This document shows, piece by piece, positions 63,010 through 64,000 of a stretch of 64,000 nucleotides of DNA. The first letter of the stretch is position 1; each line of letters opens with the position of its first letter. The DNA is from Nissolia schottii (taxonomy: Eukaryota > Streptophyta > Magnoliopsida > Fabales > Fabaceae), in assembly GCA_003254905.1 (NCBI GenBank), contig QANU01014370.1, positions 45,256 to 109,255 on the forward strand, written 5' to 3'. Made by a program: the position numbers and the translations under genes. Under the pieces are notes generated by a model. It worked only from the letters and a program-made list of their open reading frames with translations, was not told where the DNA came from and ran no database searches.

Positions 63010-63966
63010 CCAAAATTTTTTCTCTCAAAAATCACAATAAATGCTACCACAGTACCACTTGTTTTTCCTCACTTCAATCTGCTTTTTTTTTTTCCCTTAT
63101 TTTTTTAGTCAACTCGCTTCCTTCAATCTGGCCAATCACTATTTTAATAATTTTTTTGGATCGTGTATTATTTTAATATTTTGTTTGACATAAGTTCGAT
63201 TTTCGAGTATTTTTTTTTTTATTTAAAATGGCCCAAGCTGGCGGAGGTGGCCTGGGTTTTGGTCAAAGGCTTGCCATCACACCATTGGGCCTTAATTGCA
63301 TTTAATTAGCCCCAAGAGGCATGATTTTGCACCAACATATATTTGTATATAGAATAACCTTAGTGAGAGTTGTTGTTATACATGAAAGTGAGAGGAGTGA
63401 ATCTTAATCATTGGATCTTTTATGGATGGTTAAGATTAGAACATAAAAGTCATGTGACTTTTAAAGTGATCATGTGACATCTTTATAATTTTTAATCTTG
63501 ATCATCCATGAAAAATTCAATGGTCAAAATTTACTTCTCTCACTCTCATATATAACAACTCCTCTCATTAGAATCGTCACACACACACACACATATATAT
63601 GTGGTTAAAATCAAGTTATACCAATGTAACTTTAAGAAATTGTTACACCATTTAATAACGTTTTAATTATTTAATTTTTTAAAAAACCAATCGTTGGATT
63701 AAAAGTTTATATCGTGTAAATCATGTCTAGAAAGTTTAGTACTAATCTAAAATCACTTGACTAGTTTCTTACATGTATTTAAATCGATGTAATACATATG
63801 TTGAAAATATGTAAAAATAAAATTTATTTGATCACATCCTTATTAGTCAATTTTGTTTTAAAAAAAATTGATACAAATGATTTATATGGTAGTTAATTGT
63901 AGTTCAAAGCTTAGATCAATAACGCTTAAATTCTAAAAAAAAAATTAGTAAGCGATGTAACAATGT

Positions 63967-63997
<31 letters not shown>

Positions 63998-64000
63998 ATA
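63010..64000. other. 5' flank of the FHY1-type gene, no further gene
   Basis: The sequence contains the presumed minus-strand promoter and AT-rich DNA. A pair of related phrases near 63.40-63.55 kb (aatcattggatcttttatgg and, in reverse, ccattgaatttttcatgga) forms an imperfect inverted repeat, probably a small MITE. The window ends in a (TA)n run from about 63975. Confidence 0.45.

Overview
The window is plant nuclear DNA. It is AT-rich, with large introns bearing canonical GT/AG ends, many short inverted-repeat transposons, a tRNA-derived SINE and long gene-poor stretches. The six recognisable conserved genes are all plant-type. A eudicot is clear and a legume is my guess from the character of the dispersed repeats, but I cannot name the species. 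Five isolated N positions (2518, 13428, 31565, 50074, 59015) suggest unresolved joins, and two of them sit exactly between the halves of a direct duplication.

Left part (1-15 kb): a partial minus-strand copy (A) of an unrecognised gene family; a 0.55 kb direct duplication; a three-exon organelle-targeted LEA-like gene (5198-6817); degraded retroelement sequence around 8-9 kb; and an intronless reversibly glycosylated polypeptide gene of the RGP5 type (10028-11071). A small three-exon F-box-like ORF ends 84 nt upstream of the RGP start on the same strand. An unusual 262 bp hairpin follows at 13.2-13.4 kb.

Middle part (15-37 kb): a 14-exon Oxa1/YidC-TPR membrane insertase gene (ALBINO3-like 2/OXA2 type, 15305-23828) carrying an Au-type SINE in an intron; a 3.9 kb gene-free, very AT-rich stretch; an 8-exon gene for an uncharacterised plant membrane protein with three predicted membrane spans (27759-33544); and, convergent to it, a CGFS monothiol glutaredoxin gene of the plastid GRXS14 type (34863-37006).

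Right part (37-64 kb): mostly repeat and duplicated DNA around a locally duplicated gene family. Copy B (43671-46652) is an intact eight-exon gene for an Asn/Gln/Pro-rich protein of unknown function with a C-terminal LxLxL (EAR-like) motif. Copy C is a pseudogene broken by a stop codon, a hAT-like element and a Mutator-like MITE. Copy D is a fragment produced by a later 1.6 kb duplication. The window ends with a six-exon HAD phosphatase gene (59596-63003) matching plastid FMN hydrolase 1.

The conserved genes are unrelated housekeeping functions (organelle membrane insertion, redox/Fe-S handling, flavin turnover, cell-wall nucleotide sugars) and do not form a pathway. The most unusual parts are the A-D family with its layered insertions, the F-box-like/RGP arrangement and the 13.2 kb hairpin. 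All gene models were spliced by eye from GT/AG sites and reading-frame continuity.
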